Assembly (NCBI GenBank): GCA_964023275.1
Contig: OZ029914.1
Coordinates: 15,226,308-15,290,307, forward strand
Length of the DNA: 64,000 nt
Source: Norana najaformis
Lineage: Eukaryota > Annelida > Clitellata > Crassiclitellata > Hormogastridae
Direction of reading: 5' to 3'
In this document: one piece after another, positions 11,291-21,954 of the stretch
How positions within the stretch are numbered: position 1 is the first letter of the stretch
Layout: each line of letters opens with the position of its first letter
The notes under the pieces: model-generated
What the model was told of the DNA's origin: nothing
Databases searched by the model: none
The model's input: the letters and a program-made list of their open reading frames with translations, nothing else
Position numbers and translations under genes: made by a program

Positions 11291-12627
11291 GTAATTTCAA
11301 CAGTCATCAGTCAGCGTATCGTGGGCATCACTCGACTGAAACGGCCTTGTTGAAGATCCTAGATGATGTCTATGCTGCTTCAGGATGACATCAACCCACT
11401 CTGCTTATCGGCCTCGATCTGTCTGCTGCCTTCGATACAATTGACAAAGCAACCCTCATCGCGAGGCTGCAGAAGACGTTCGGCATTAGTGGTGCTGCAC
11501 TGGACCGGATTTGCAGTTACCTGACGGACCGTTCACAACACGTCAGCATTGGATCAGCAAGGTCGCAGCCGTCCACTTGTGCACACGGCGTCCCACAAGG
11601 GTCGGTCCTTGGCCCGATTCTTTTCACGCTCTATGTGGCTCCAGTCGCCGGTGTAATTTCCGCACGTGGCATCAGCCATCACCAATATGCCGATGACACA
11701 CAACTGTACATAGCACTCGATCACGTCGATTCCGACACCAATAATCTAACACGATGTACTGAAGCGGTACGTTGCTGGTTCCTAACAAACGGACTCTGTC
11801 TGAATCCAAAGAAGTCTGAAGTCGTTGTTCTTGGCACTTCCTCATCAATAAAATCAACTGAAGACCTAAAAACAGTCAACATTGCGGGTGTGGACATTTC
11901 GTTATCAGGAACATTTAAAAGTCTTGGTGTGATGCTCGACTCCAAGCTAACATTTAATCAGCACGTCACCGCTGTCTGCAATGCATCTTATTATCATATA
12001 AAAGCCATGCGTCACGTTAGATCGTGCTTACCGCCGGAGCTTATGAAGACAGTTGCTTGCAGTGTAGTCAGAGCAAAACTCGACTACTGTAATTCGCTGC
12101 TGTACGGTACTACAAAGTCTAACATCGCCAAACTGCAACGCGTCCAAAAACTCGTTAGCCCGTCTGGTGACAGGAACCCGAAGGTTTGACCACGTCACTC
12201 CTGTTCTGGCAAATCTTCATTGGCTGCCTTCAGCTCCGGAATCACTTACAAGATAGCTCTCCTCACACGCAAGACTCTCTCGACCAATCAACCAGCTTAC
12301 CTGTCATCATTCTTACATCGCTACCTACCATCCAGGTCTCTGTGCTCAGCTACATAAAACCTTCTGTCTTTCCCTGACATCAGAGACTTTCGGTCTGATT
12401 TCTCACGACGCGGATTCAGCAACTCAGCATCAGCCATTTGGAATAGCCTTCCTGTTCACATTACTCACGACAATATCTTGCTAGACACATTCGTAAAGCG
12501 GGTAAAGACCTATCTGTATCGTCTTGCTTTTGTTGTCTGACATGTAACCCACCCACGCCTACGATTCCTCGCTCAGTCGATGGACATATGGCGTGTTAAC
12601 AAATGCATTACTTACTTACTTACTTAC
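11291..12627 (+). mobile_element. CR1/L2-like LINE, reverse transcriptase and 3' end (family C)
   Basis: 5'-truncated inside the reverse transcriptase. Read in one frame to about 12150: [50 protein letters not shown], the catalytic box [12 protein letters not shown], then CLNPKKSEVVVLGT and KLDYCNSLLYGTTKSN. An in-frame TGA lies at 11386-11388. A frameshift near 12150 is explained by five A where the sister copy at 28 kb has four. The ORF end is at about 12540; the 3' tail is (CTTA)n at 12608-12627. Identity to the minus-strand copy at 28043-29150 is very high by eye, so insertion or exchange is recent. Confidence 0.88.
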
Positions 12628-12929
12628 ACCTGCGCCACGTATGTGAGGCGTGCCAGGCAGCACATGATCTGCGCTCGTGTACAAAACAAATCAATAATCC
12701 GATGACTCGTGGAAATTCCTTTCACAAATGCTTGCTCAAAACTTGCTGATTAAGAAGTAGTATTACATTTACACAGCGTATTCTGTCATTCAGCGCTTTT
12801 TACTCGTTTATCATACAGTGCTTGAATTAATGCAGTTCAGTTCTTACAAGCCTGCTGGTTGAGCCGGCTCCAGTCCCTCCTTAACTGTCCCCTGAGTCGT
12901 AGCCAACAAGCCGAAATATTTGCATATTT

Positions 12930-13345
12930 AGGAATATATGCGACAGATGCTACACTGGCTTCCTGTTGAGGAGCAAATTTCCTTCAAGATCACTGCTAGC
13001 ACATGCTGCACTTGTTGGCATTGCCCCAGCGTTCTTCAGGAAGTTCTTTTCCAGTCTTAAGATAGCTGGATTGGCAAGCGTTGCGCTCTAAAGCCCGTGG
13101 AGATATGCAGGTACCACGCTTACGCACTTGAACTTGAGCCCAGTGTGCCTTTTTCTTTGTGTTGGACCATCATCCTGAAACAGTCTTCTGTTGAATTTAT
13201 GTACTGTTGCATATGACTGTGGGCAGGAAACATTTTGAAGCTTTTAAACTGCACTTGTTTAGATTAGTTAGATAGCTATATATGCGCAGCAGTTTTGTAA
13301 GGTATTTAAGGGCACTATATTAAATGTCTTCAGAGATCGATCACA
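12930..13345 (+). mobile_element. Degraded LINE 3' end
   Basis: Remnants of the C-terminal LINE signature: LHWLPVEEQISFKI at about 12950, a block matching the ORF end (EAFKLHLF) near 13230, and a 3' sequence like ggcactatattaaatg at about 13310, the usual end of CR1/L2-type 3' UTRs. The frames are broken. Confidence 0.6.
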
Positions 13346-13538
13346 TCTCCGAGAAGATCACTTAAGTAACTGATACATCTATTGGTTTGGGCTCTGCGTA
13401 TTGGAGCATGATGCTGTTTTGTTTCAGACGATACTCAGATGTTTTTGTATTCTCACCTCCCGTAGCGTTATTTCCTGTGCAATAACAGCCAATTTCTAAT
13501 TTGCCTGTGAGTAATAGATTTATCTGTTTCTGTTTTAG

Positions 13539-14450
13539 TGCCCTCTGCAGTACCACTGAAAATACTTCATCAGTTTAGAATAGCCCCAAGTATTATCGCA
13601 GTCAGTATTATGGATGGCAAAGTACTAATGCTGTGTCATGATAGAAACAGAAATGCAAAGCTTCAGATTTATGATGATTCTTATGTGTTGCCTCAAAAAG
13701 TACTTGAACTGCCATCTGTGAAACAATCACTGGACATGAAGGCCTGCAGCTTGACACAAAATTTGTTTGTACTTCACAGAGTTGGACCCAACCTCTGTAT
13801 CCTCAAGATTAAGCTAGATGATGACAAGCGTGTTTCTTATTCGCCAGTTCTGTCAGACTCACCTCATATTAATCCGTCACTGTCAGTCACACCTGAAGGT
13901 AAAGTCGTACTTTTGAACAGAAAATGTCCAAAGTCAGTTGAAGTTTCCAGCGATGAGGGCAAAAGAAAGCTTCAGGTACACATACCTGAAGGCATTGATA
14001 GTCTTAGCAACGTGATTTCAAAAAGGAATGGGAATTTTGTAATTATATCTGTTCAGGATGTTTGCACGAAATATAAAAGTAAAATCACTGTTGAACAGTA
14101 CAGTCTTCAGGCGCCTAAAGACGCCCGGAAACTGAAGAAAACCGATGAAAAACACACTAACAAGTCGGCAGTCACACGCCGAAGCGTACACATACAATTC
14201 CCAACAAAATGCCACATCTACAAAGTGATTGCAAAAGTAACGGAAATTTTGTCCTCGTTTCTTTTTAGAATTTCTGCACAAAATACTCAGATATAAATAA
14301 GAATGGAAACATAATCCAACAACTGACATCTGCCTTTTCAATTGATTTAAATTAAGTCATCGATTTGCACAACAGAGGTCAACGACATCAAAGTGTAGAA
14401 TTAAGAATTGAAGCAGATGAACGTCATCGTTCAATGTGAGAGGTACAGAA
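13539..14450 (+). pseudogene. Beta-propeller (NHL-like) exon of a TRIM-like gene, decayed at its end
   Basis: A coding exon with a good acceptor in front (tctgtttctgttttag, ending 13538). The reading frame runs from the acceptor for about 190 codons with the rhythm of NHL/propeller blades: VSIMDGKVLMLC, LFVLHRVGPNLCILKIKLDD, LSVTPEGKVVLLNRK, NVISKRNGNFVIISVQD. Downstream blades continue in other frames (for example DINKNGNIIQQLTSAFSI near 14284), so the 3' part is frameshifted. Such exons end TRIM-like RING/B-box proteins in many invertebrates. The acceptor phase (one base carried from the previous exon) fits the donor of the RING/B-box gene at 38674, giving GTG (Val) at the join, but that gene is on the other strand. 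No RING or B-box exon is seen upstream on this strand. The propeller assignment is by pattern, not alignment. Confidence 0.55.
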
Positions 14451-14759
14451 TATGGATGAATTGTTCTAGGAAGAAGTTTAGTAGGGAAAGGAATGCGCTG
14501 CTGATTCACAACTGTATTCAGTTCGGCCAAACTCCACGTCATAACCTACACCATAACCATGGCCATTTGCTATCGACAGCTGAATTTGTGTAATCACATC
14601 GTAAAAATTAAACCATAGTGATTTAAACTATCTGCCACCAGCCATACCAATCAATTTTAAATGGAGAACTACTTGCATTATCTCTTGAGAAAAGTGAATT
14701 TCCTCCCAACAACATTTACCAAAATGAAACCTATCCATAGACTAGAAAGGTAATAAAAC

Positions 14760-15690
14760 TACCAGACATACTGAGACCACTCGATCTGACAGCCAACACC
14801 ATTACAGGCTGTTCTTCGTGCTGCACAAGCTTGGACAAAACATCTTCGTGCTCAAAATCAGACTAGACAGTCACAATGTAGTTTTTTCACACATACTGTC
14901 GGGCTCATCACACCTAAGTGCCGCGATCTGTGTCCCTCCTGTAAGGGAATATTAATAATGCTTGTTTGGAAATTTCTGAAGTTCATCAAAATTTACACTG
15001 ATAAAGCAGAAAATGAGTTTGAAACTTTGAATTACAGCAAAAAGCGTTGAATTAGTGTACAACGTTATTGGAAAGAGTAATGGAAATATTGTGCCGATTT
15101 CATCAGAGAATTTCTACAGAAAATACAGACATAGATAAGAACAGAAACATAACCTGATAACTGACACCTGCTGCATCAAGTGAATTCAGTTATAAATATC
15201 ATGAATTTGCACAACAGACTGGTGGTTCTGGGCGAAGGTGATAACATCAAAGTGTATGATTACAAACTGAAGCGGATGAACATCATCGTTTAATGAGAGA
15301 GGCACAGTATTTGTCAGGCTCATCGCACCTAAATGCTGCAATCTGTTACCCCTCCTGGAAAAGAATATTAATAATGCTTGTTCAGAAATTTCCACAGTTC
15401 ATCAAAATTTACGCTGATGAAAATTGAGTTTGAATTATACATACTGGAAAGTGTTGAATTACTGTACAACGTGATTCCAAAGACTAATGGAAATTTTGTA
15501 ATCATTTCGTCAAAGACTTTCTGCAGATAACACTCAGATATAGATAAGAACGGAAATATAATCTGACAACATCAAATGAATTATGCTACATTGTCAATTT
15601 GCACAACAGACCGGTGGTTCTAGGTAACGGCGATGACATCGAAGTGTATGATTACATATTCAAGCGGATGAACATAATCATTCAACGACA
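14760..15690 (+). pseudogene. Two degenerate tandem copies of the propeller exon
   Basis: Fragments of the 13.5-kb exon recur twice, about 416 bp apart: the block starting tcatcacacctaagtgc at 14908 matches that starting tcatcgcacctaaatgc at 15323. Recognisable translations are LFFVLHKLGQNIFVLKIRLD near 14810, NRLVVLGEGDNIKVYDYKL near 15210 and a diverged twin near 15605. Stops and frame changes interrupt every copy, so these are relics of local duplication of a host exon. Confidence 0.6.
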
Positions 15691-15799
15691 GAGTCATAGT
15701 ATTTGGACGAATTGTTCTAGGAAAAGGTTTAGTAAGGAAGGAAATGCACAACTATATTGATTTCGGCCATACTCCATGTCATAACTATGCCCAATAGCT

Positions 15800-16140
15800 G
15801 AATTCATGTAATGCCATTCATTAATGCTGCCCAAACAACTTATTCTTTTGCCAGTCTTGATCAGATGTCTTTACTGCAGTCAGAATCTTCTGTTATAAGT
15901 AAGCCAAGATATGGAAATGTGTCAACCTGCTCCAGTGCATTACTCTGTACTCTGATGTTGCAGGTTATACCATTTGTTACCAAGATCTTGGTTTTGTCCA
16001 CATTAATCAACAGATCCTAGCTGCTGCTTGCCCAGTCAAGGTGATCCATTATCTCCTGCAGTCTGCTGCCGAGGTTACCAATGGAACAATGTCAACAGCA
16101 TATCACTTAGTGCGGTAATTAGTCAGTGTCACTCTGCTTT
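15800..16140 (-). mobile_element. RTE-like LINE reverse transcriptase fragment
   Basis: On the minus strand the thumb region of an RTE-type reverse transcriptase is readable: INVDKTKILVTNGI, IRVQSNALEQVDTFPYLG, LITEDSDCSKDI. The frame breaks on both sides. No ends or target duplication seen. Confidence 0.7.
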
Positions 16141-16689
16141 AAGGATCCTAGAATTCTGGTGTAATTCATCACTTCTCTTCTTGCTACATGTGCCGGCAAT
16201 CATTTGTCGGAACTAACAGCAGCAAAATTACTAATAGGCCCCTATAGATTAGGCCTATACACCTGCATCTAGCGCATAAATTTAAAGTAAAAAGTGAAGT
16301 AATTGCCTAGACATCAATTGTAAGTTGTAACAAAGTAAGAGTACTGCAAACCGGTGAAACATTGCTTCATTACAAGTAAAAATATTTTCATTTTTAATAC
16401 TGATTTACAAGTAAAAATAATAGCACTTTTACGTAAGTACAGTAACGCATAACTGTTGCTTTGTTACGCATTACTGTACTTATTAATCAACATTTATTTT
16501 CCTCATATATTTTCTACTGGTCCAACTTATTTGTAAAATCGTGTAGGAGACCAAAGTTAGCATATTTAGAGCCACATCGTCTAACCAATATATCAGCTAG
16601 AGGTCAAGAGGCTAGAGTCTGGAGCAGTCCTCAAATTTAAGGAAAACTGCAACATGTTTGGCCTCATACTGTCAGAAGTTGAAGAGCGA

Positions 16690-17000
16690 TGCCAAGCAGA
16701 GACGATTTTACCCAGAGCTTTATGACCTGCATCAAAGTCCGTATATATCCAACGATATCATTTTCGGTCACAGACTATCTGGAATTCTGGCATCAAAAGA
16801 TTGACTTAATCCGTCGCTCTACTGAAGGCGTTCCACGGCCAACCTTGCTTCCAACTTACTACAGGATGTCATGGAGCCTCCACCCATACAAGGTCTGCGC
16901 CATTTGTAGCTATCGTCACCGTGGAAGTCGTGTGAGCTCGACCCTCTGCCACCGTCTCTGATACAGGACTTCGTGGATGATCTTTTATTGTTTGCTGCTA
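16690..17000 (+). mobile_element. L2-like LINE fragment, upstream part of RT
   Basis: The only firm piece is at about 16915-16985, read as SCELDPLPPSLIQDFVDDLL, which matches the LDPLPTxLL motif found N-terminal to the reverse transcriptase core in CR1/L2 LINEs. The preceding DNA reads as the same ORF in broken frames. Confidence 0.5.
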
Positions 17001-17164
17001 TGTAACAACTTTAGGCTCAGGTTCGCTTCCCGCTTCTCAGAAACAGCTATCAGTCAATGGGAGTAACCGAATAAAGCGACTGCAAATAAGACTGAGTTAT
17101 CATGACATCCAGAGTGCTATGTGTTTGGTAGGTAATGAGCTGTTTCATGTCAAGCCCTTCCATC

Positions 17165-17735
17165 ATATAAGAAATGCTGAAGCATCATGACCAGCAACAC
17201 CAAGATTAATATTAAAGTCACCCATTATAACTACTTCAGAAGGGGAGGAAACTAAATATCCAGGTTGTCACTGAAATTCACCAAGAAAATCAGTAAAAGA
17301 GAGTGATGGTGGATGATAAATATTTACAAGCAATACCTGTTTATTGCCGGAAAAACAGTAGCAGTCAGGACCTCAGATGACTTGGATACTTGAATAGGCA
17401 AAGTGAATCTGTGCAGTAGAAGATATGACTCAAAAAGAAAAGAAAAGCCTCCAAATTTACCACTGCACCAAGGATCATTCAGCATGAAAAAGCTTGGGAG
17501 AGTAAGATCACAAATGAAAGCTGGTGTTTCCCTAGGCAGAAGCCAGGTTTCAGTAAGAGTAAGTACGTGCTCACAGATAAAATTACGTAGGGCCACAGCT
17601 TTAATTTGAATGGAATAAGTGTTTAACTGACCAATATTCAAACTCTGAAGTCTAACTGGTCTAGGATTTATCTCAACATCACCAGCCAAAAGACAAACAC
17701 AAAGACAATCCATAATGTGTAGCCAAAAACGTTCT
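17165..17735 (-). mobile_element. LINE 5' part: 2A-like peptide remnant and APE endonuclease
   Basis: Minus-strand frame 17324-17713 reads LLAGDVEINPRP followed by LNIGQL, LTETWLLPRETPA and later blocks of an apurinic-like endonuclease. Further on, in another frame, VVIMGDFNINLGVAGHDAS (about 17175-17240) gives the GDFN catalytic motif. GDVEINPRP differs from a working 2A core (D-x-E-x-N-P-G-P) by Arg for the critical Gly, so it would not be expected to skip. The reverse transcriptase is absent. Truncated on both sides. Confidence 0.75.
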
Positions 17736-18420
17736 ACATGAATTTATATCCAAGCAAGCATGAAAAATAATGTTACTGGTATCATGTAGCAGCAAAACAT
17801 ATGAATGAATTTAAAAAGCAGCACCAGGAACCAGATCAAATGAATGGCCTTGAGCCAAGTTCAGAAACAGACCAGACCGCAGTGATTCGTGTATAAATCC
17901 AGCAACTCCTGGAATTGGCAAGCCACAACAACACAAACAAAATACAGTTCAAAAGCAAGCAAAGTAATTATGCACCCATAATCAGTGTCACAGAAACTGA
18001 GCACACAAGGAAACCAGGCACAGACGACAAAAAGATGTGATCTACATAGGAAAGAACAGTTCTTCAGTTCATGCAGGCCCGGCCTTAGGGCAAGGCAAAA
18101 GAGGCAATCGCCTTGGGGCCCGCGCTTTCAGGCCCCGTGCTTCTGACTAAACATTTTTTACTACTTTTTACTACTATTACGTAACGCTTGATTAGGCTTA
18201 GATGTTTCTGATATCCGTGGTCAAGGTTACGACAACGGAGCAAACATGAACGGGCATAAGGCAGGCGTACAAGCTCGTCTTTTACAACTAAATCTTAGGC
18301 ATTTTTACCCCTTGTGCCTGTCACAGCTGCAGCTTGCTGCTATGTGATATGGCAAAAACTTGCCCTGATGCAATGACGTTTTTTGGTGTAATTCACCAAA
18401 TCTATGTTTTATTTTCTGCT

Positions 18421-19210
18421 TCAACAAAGCGATGGGCTATCTTTTCCATGTATGTTCGAAATATTTCAGTGAAACCACTTCGTGAAACATGATGGGAAGG
18501 TCGCGTGGAAAGTGTAAAGGCAGTGCGATATCAAGCAGGCAAAATCTATGATGCACTTTTTGAAGTTGCAGAGCAAAGTAGTGATCCAAAAGCTCGAATT
18601 GAAGCGGAATCATTGCGCAAAGAACTTAAGAACTTCAACATCATTGATTCAATTACTTTTTGGTATGACATATTGTTCCAGTTTAACTATGTCAGCAAAG
18701 GATTACACAATATTTCTGTCGATCTAGCAACTGCAATTAAGAGCATGGAACATACTTGCAAATGGTTGAAATCTTACAGAGAGGGCGGTTTTGAAACAGC
18801 AATAGCAGTTGCAAAAGAAATTGCCACGGATTTAGAAGTAGAACCAGTTTTCAAAGAGACAAGAGTGTGAAAAAGAAAAAACAATTTACATATGAAGGAT
18901 TTGTAGAAGCACAAGAGAAATTTTGCATAAATTTTTTAACCGGATTGTTGATATGGCAATCATGTCGATGGACATCTGCCTTGAATAACTGCGAATGCAT
19001 CATGACCCGTTTGGATTTCTTTACACATTTCACGAGTTACAAAAAACTGATCTACTGAATTGCAGCATAATTCTGGAAAAAAAGCTCACAGCCGGCGAAA
19101 CTAAGGATCTTGATGGTTTCATGCTTGCTGAGGAGTTGCAACCATTGAGTTCCATAATTCCTGCAGTCACCTATAACTATCCCGTTAAGATTTGCAGTTT
19201 CTTTCAATAA
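18421..19210 (+). pseudogene. hAT transposase fragment (ZMYM1-like/DUF4371 type)
   Basis: Read from about 18421 (STKRWAIF) through ESVKAVRYQAGKIYDAL, ITFWYDILFQFNYVSK, SYREGGFETAIAVAKEIATD and VEPVFKE, then after frame changes NFFNRIVDMAIMSMDICL, GFLYTFHELQ and LDGFMLAEELQ to a stop near 19210. This is the central part of the transposase family also found in zinc-finger MYM-type-1-like genes. The in-frame stops near 18490 and 18868 are TGA where relatives have Arg (CpG decay), and there are at least two frameshifts. The N-terminal zinc finger and C-terminal dimerisation part are missing. Confidence 0.75.
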
Positions 19211-19389
19211 ACAAGTAATTGTTGCTCTCAGGGTAAAAATTTTAGTATTTTGACTTTTGAGGCTGATATACAGTTTCTAAAAATTGTATTCAATAACCAA
19301 TTTAACCCTTAACCGACGAGAGAAATTTTTCCGCCTAGGCCCTGACGACGAGCGATTTTTACCGGAAAACGCCTATTAATTAAATAGTT

Positions 19390-20275
19390 TTCAACTTGTT
19401 GTATCTCAGTCAGTTCTTGACCTACAGACATGTGGTTACCATCAATCTTTAGCATTTTATCTCCTCTTCCCATCCATTCGTCTAGTTTTTGATACAAAAA
19501 ATTTTGGGGTACCCAAAGTTGCCCCAAACCGTACCCCACCCCATGTTTAAAACATTTTTCATGTTCAGGCTCCTATGGAAAATAAATTTCAGTGACAACA
19601 TATGTAGTGTCAGCACAAAAATCGTGCAGAAATCAATACCAGACAAAACCTCACAAGAATTTTGAAAATATTTTCATAAATGAAGGAGATACAGTATTTT
19701 TAGTATGTAAGATGGAGTCGTACAAATTGAAGGAAATATAAGAAAACACCTGAAAAGTAAGAAATGTCTAACTTATCAGATCTTGGTCATTCTTTGACAT
19801 ACAGACTTGAGGTTAATATCATTCTTTAGCATTTTATTTCCTCTTTCAAACCATCTTCCAGTTTTTGAGAAAAAAATTTTGAAGGTACCCATAGTTGCTC
19901 CAAACTGTACCCACCCCATTTGAAAACTTTTTTCATGTTCAAACCCCTATAGAAAACATTTTCAGTGACAACTCATGTAGTGTCAGCACATGAACTGTGC
20001 AGCAATTAATATCAGACAAAACCTCCAAAAAAGTTTGAAAATATTTTCATAAATGAAGGAGATATAATATTTTTAGTATGCAGACAGTAGTCGTACCAGA
20101 GGAGTAACAAGAAATGCCTAAAAAGTAAGAAATTTTTAACTTATCAGATCTTGGTAATTTTTGGCAAACAGACATAAGGTTAACATCATTCCTTAGCTTT
20201 TTATCTTCTCTTTCAATCCTTCTGTCCAGTTTTTGATAGAAAAATTTTGGGGCAATCAAAGTTGCCTACTCACCC
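19390..20275. repeat. Subterminal ~370-bp tandem repeat of the piggyBac element
   Basis: About 2.4 units. The landmark acagac followed by ttagcattttatctcctctt begins at 19424, 19801 and 20168 (periods 377 and 367). Each unit also contains cagtgacaac, atgtagtgtcagcac and gaaaatattttcataaatga. Confidence 0.85.
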
Positions 20276-20569
20276 CATCACCTCCCAAACACATACATAG
20301 TAATAAAACCACGACATCAAAAACACTGCAGCATGCACACCAACAGGACAACAACAGTAACATTACAACAAGCCAGGCACACAGAGAGGCAAACACACTG
20401 ACGTTTGTTTCCTTTACAAATATTTGGTAGCTCTCAAAAGGGCCATTTTTATGAATGCCTGAGTGCACCGGATGGTCACCTTGAAGATGGATGAAGCCTC
20501 CTGAATCGACTCCTTTTTCTCAATAGACTGGACTGAACAGTTCTAAGACGGCATTTTAGAATGGAAATT

Positions 20570-21238
20570 TTAACAGTTGTATCGATGTGCTATATTGCTT
20601 ACCTTCCTTACACTCCACATAACCACTATCTGATTTTGCTCGTTGCAAATGTGGAAGCATAAAACTTTGCACAAAGCAACTTTACATGCTTCACAATCAT
20701 ATCCAGTCTTCTTGGGGCAGCCTTTGGGATTCTTGATCTTGTTCTCTAAAACATAAGATGCTAGAGGAGAAGTAGGTTTCCATTTTATTCTGTGGGGTTT
20801 ACCTGCCTTCTGTGCATTTGACCTACTCTGCTCACCATGCAGGCCTGGTCTGTTCAACTAGCACATCAAAAAAGCTTATCCAAAAGGAGTTAGAAAAATT
20901 TCAAAAATGGTGCATCAGGGGCTGGTCCGCCACAGACGTTTGTAAATGGAACAGTTAGGGGTCAAATTGGAATATCTGCTACTTGTTCAGTCCTGTCTAT
21001 CTCGCCCAAGTCATCCGCCTGACCCAGTTTCACGGTCCGCTAGCGTGTATCCGTAGCCGTCTAATTCGGAGTCGATGTCAGAATGTTCTTTAGCCAAAAC
21101 CACTTTATCTTCTTCACTGGTAGCAAAAGACAGGTTTTTATTGTCAGATGAGTCAAAACTGTCATCATCTGATGCAAATTCATCAAGAATTTGCCGAATT
21201 TCCTCGTCAGTAAGGCCACAACAACAACACGCCGCCAT
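20570..21238 (-). pseudogene. piggyBac transposase remnants: N-terminus and C-terminal Cys domain
   Basis: Minus strand 21238-21011 begins MAACCCCGLTDEEIRQILDE and continues into an Asp/Ser-rich acidic stretch, as at the start of piggyBac transposases. Minus strand 20857-20570 ends with NRPGLHGEQSRSNAQKAGKP and the Cys pattern CEACKVALCKVLCFH, the RING-like C-terminal domain of the family. The DDD catalytic part that should lie between is reduced to about 150 bp of unrelated or residual sequence. Confidence 0.7.
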
Positions 21239-21954
21239 TTTGGGTTATTTAAATTCGTGATTTAAATGTCCGATTTGATTGGTCGATTTTTATGTTTATA
21301 ACTGAATTCTAAAAATATCTTCCACTTATTTCTGTACTTAATTATAATATCTTGGCCTAATTGATGTAAGGTTTCAAAAATATAACGTTTGTGATAGGCT
21401 GAGAGCCGTCTACATAATAGTACATGCCCACTACCAATTACTACCAGCTCGTCGTGACCCATATACTACCAATCACTACCTACGCGTCTGTATTGGGTTA
21501 ATCTGGATTTCGCATTATTTTAATATATGCCGAAATGCAATTTTTTGCATGGATCCCGCTCCTCGCTTGCTGCCTCGGGTCCCGCATACTTTAGGGCCGG
21601 GCCGGGCATGAGTTCATGGATGATTCATGGAACTAAAAACCATAAAATTAAAAGTTTGTGGTTGGGATTCTGCTGTGGCATACAACTAAACAAGCATAGA
21701 AAACACAGACAAGCAAACGTCCATTTATAACGACACGAAAATCGATATAAAATAACAAATAAATAAATGATACTTATCTGACAGCGAAGAAAAAGAGACA
21801 AACTGGTGGAAAACAAATTTTTCAGATCAAAAACGATAGTTTAACTGTTTAAACCGACAAATTTCATGCAAAATGCGACTAGAAATTCAAAATCAACGCC
21901 CGGTAGACTGCCTCGCAGCAGCAAACTTCCTATTTTCTGATTGGCGGATGTGAC

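Larger units (their letters stand above)
19302..21501 (-). mobile_element. Internally deleted piggyBac-like element inside the hAT
   Basis: TTAA target sites at 19302-19305 and 21498-21501 are each followed inward by ccc (ttaacccttaaccgacgag on the left, ttaacccaatacagacgcg on the right strand), typical piggyBac ends. Inside are a 370-bp subterminal tandem repeat and, on the minus strand, the first and last parts of a piggyBac transposase. The catalytic core is missing, so it could only have moved with a helper. Confidence 0.75.
18075..21610 (+). mobile_element. hAT transposon carrying a nested piggyBac element
   Basis: The left end is CAGGCCCGGCC (18075) and the right end, reverse-complemented, CATGCCCGGCC (ending 21610): 11-bp terminal repeats with one mismatch. 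The identical octamer agttcatg flanks both (18067-18074 and 21611-21618), the 8-bp duplication of hAT elements. Removing the piggyBac insert (19302-21501) leaves about 1.34 kb, which holds only the middle of a transposase, so this was already an internally deleted hAT copy. Confidence 0.82.
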
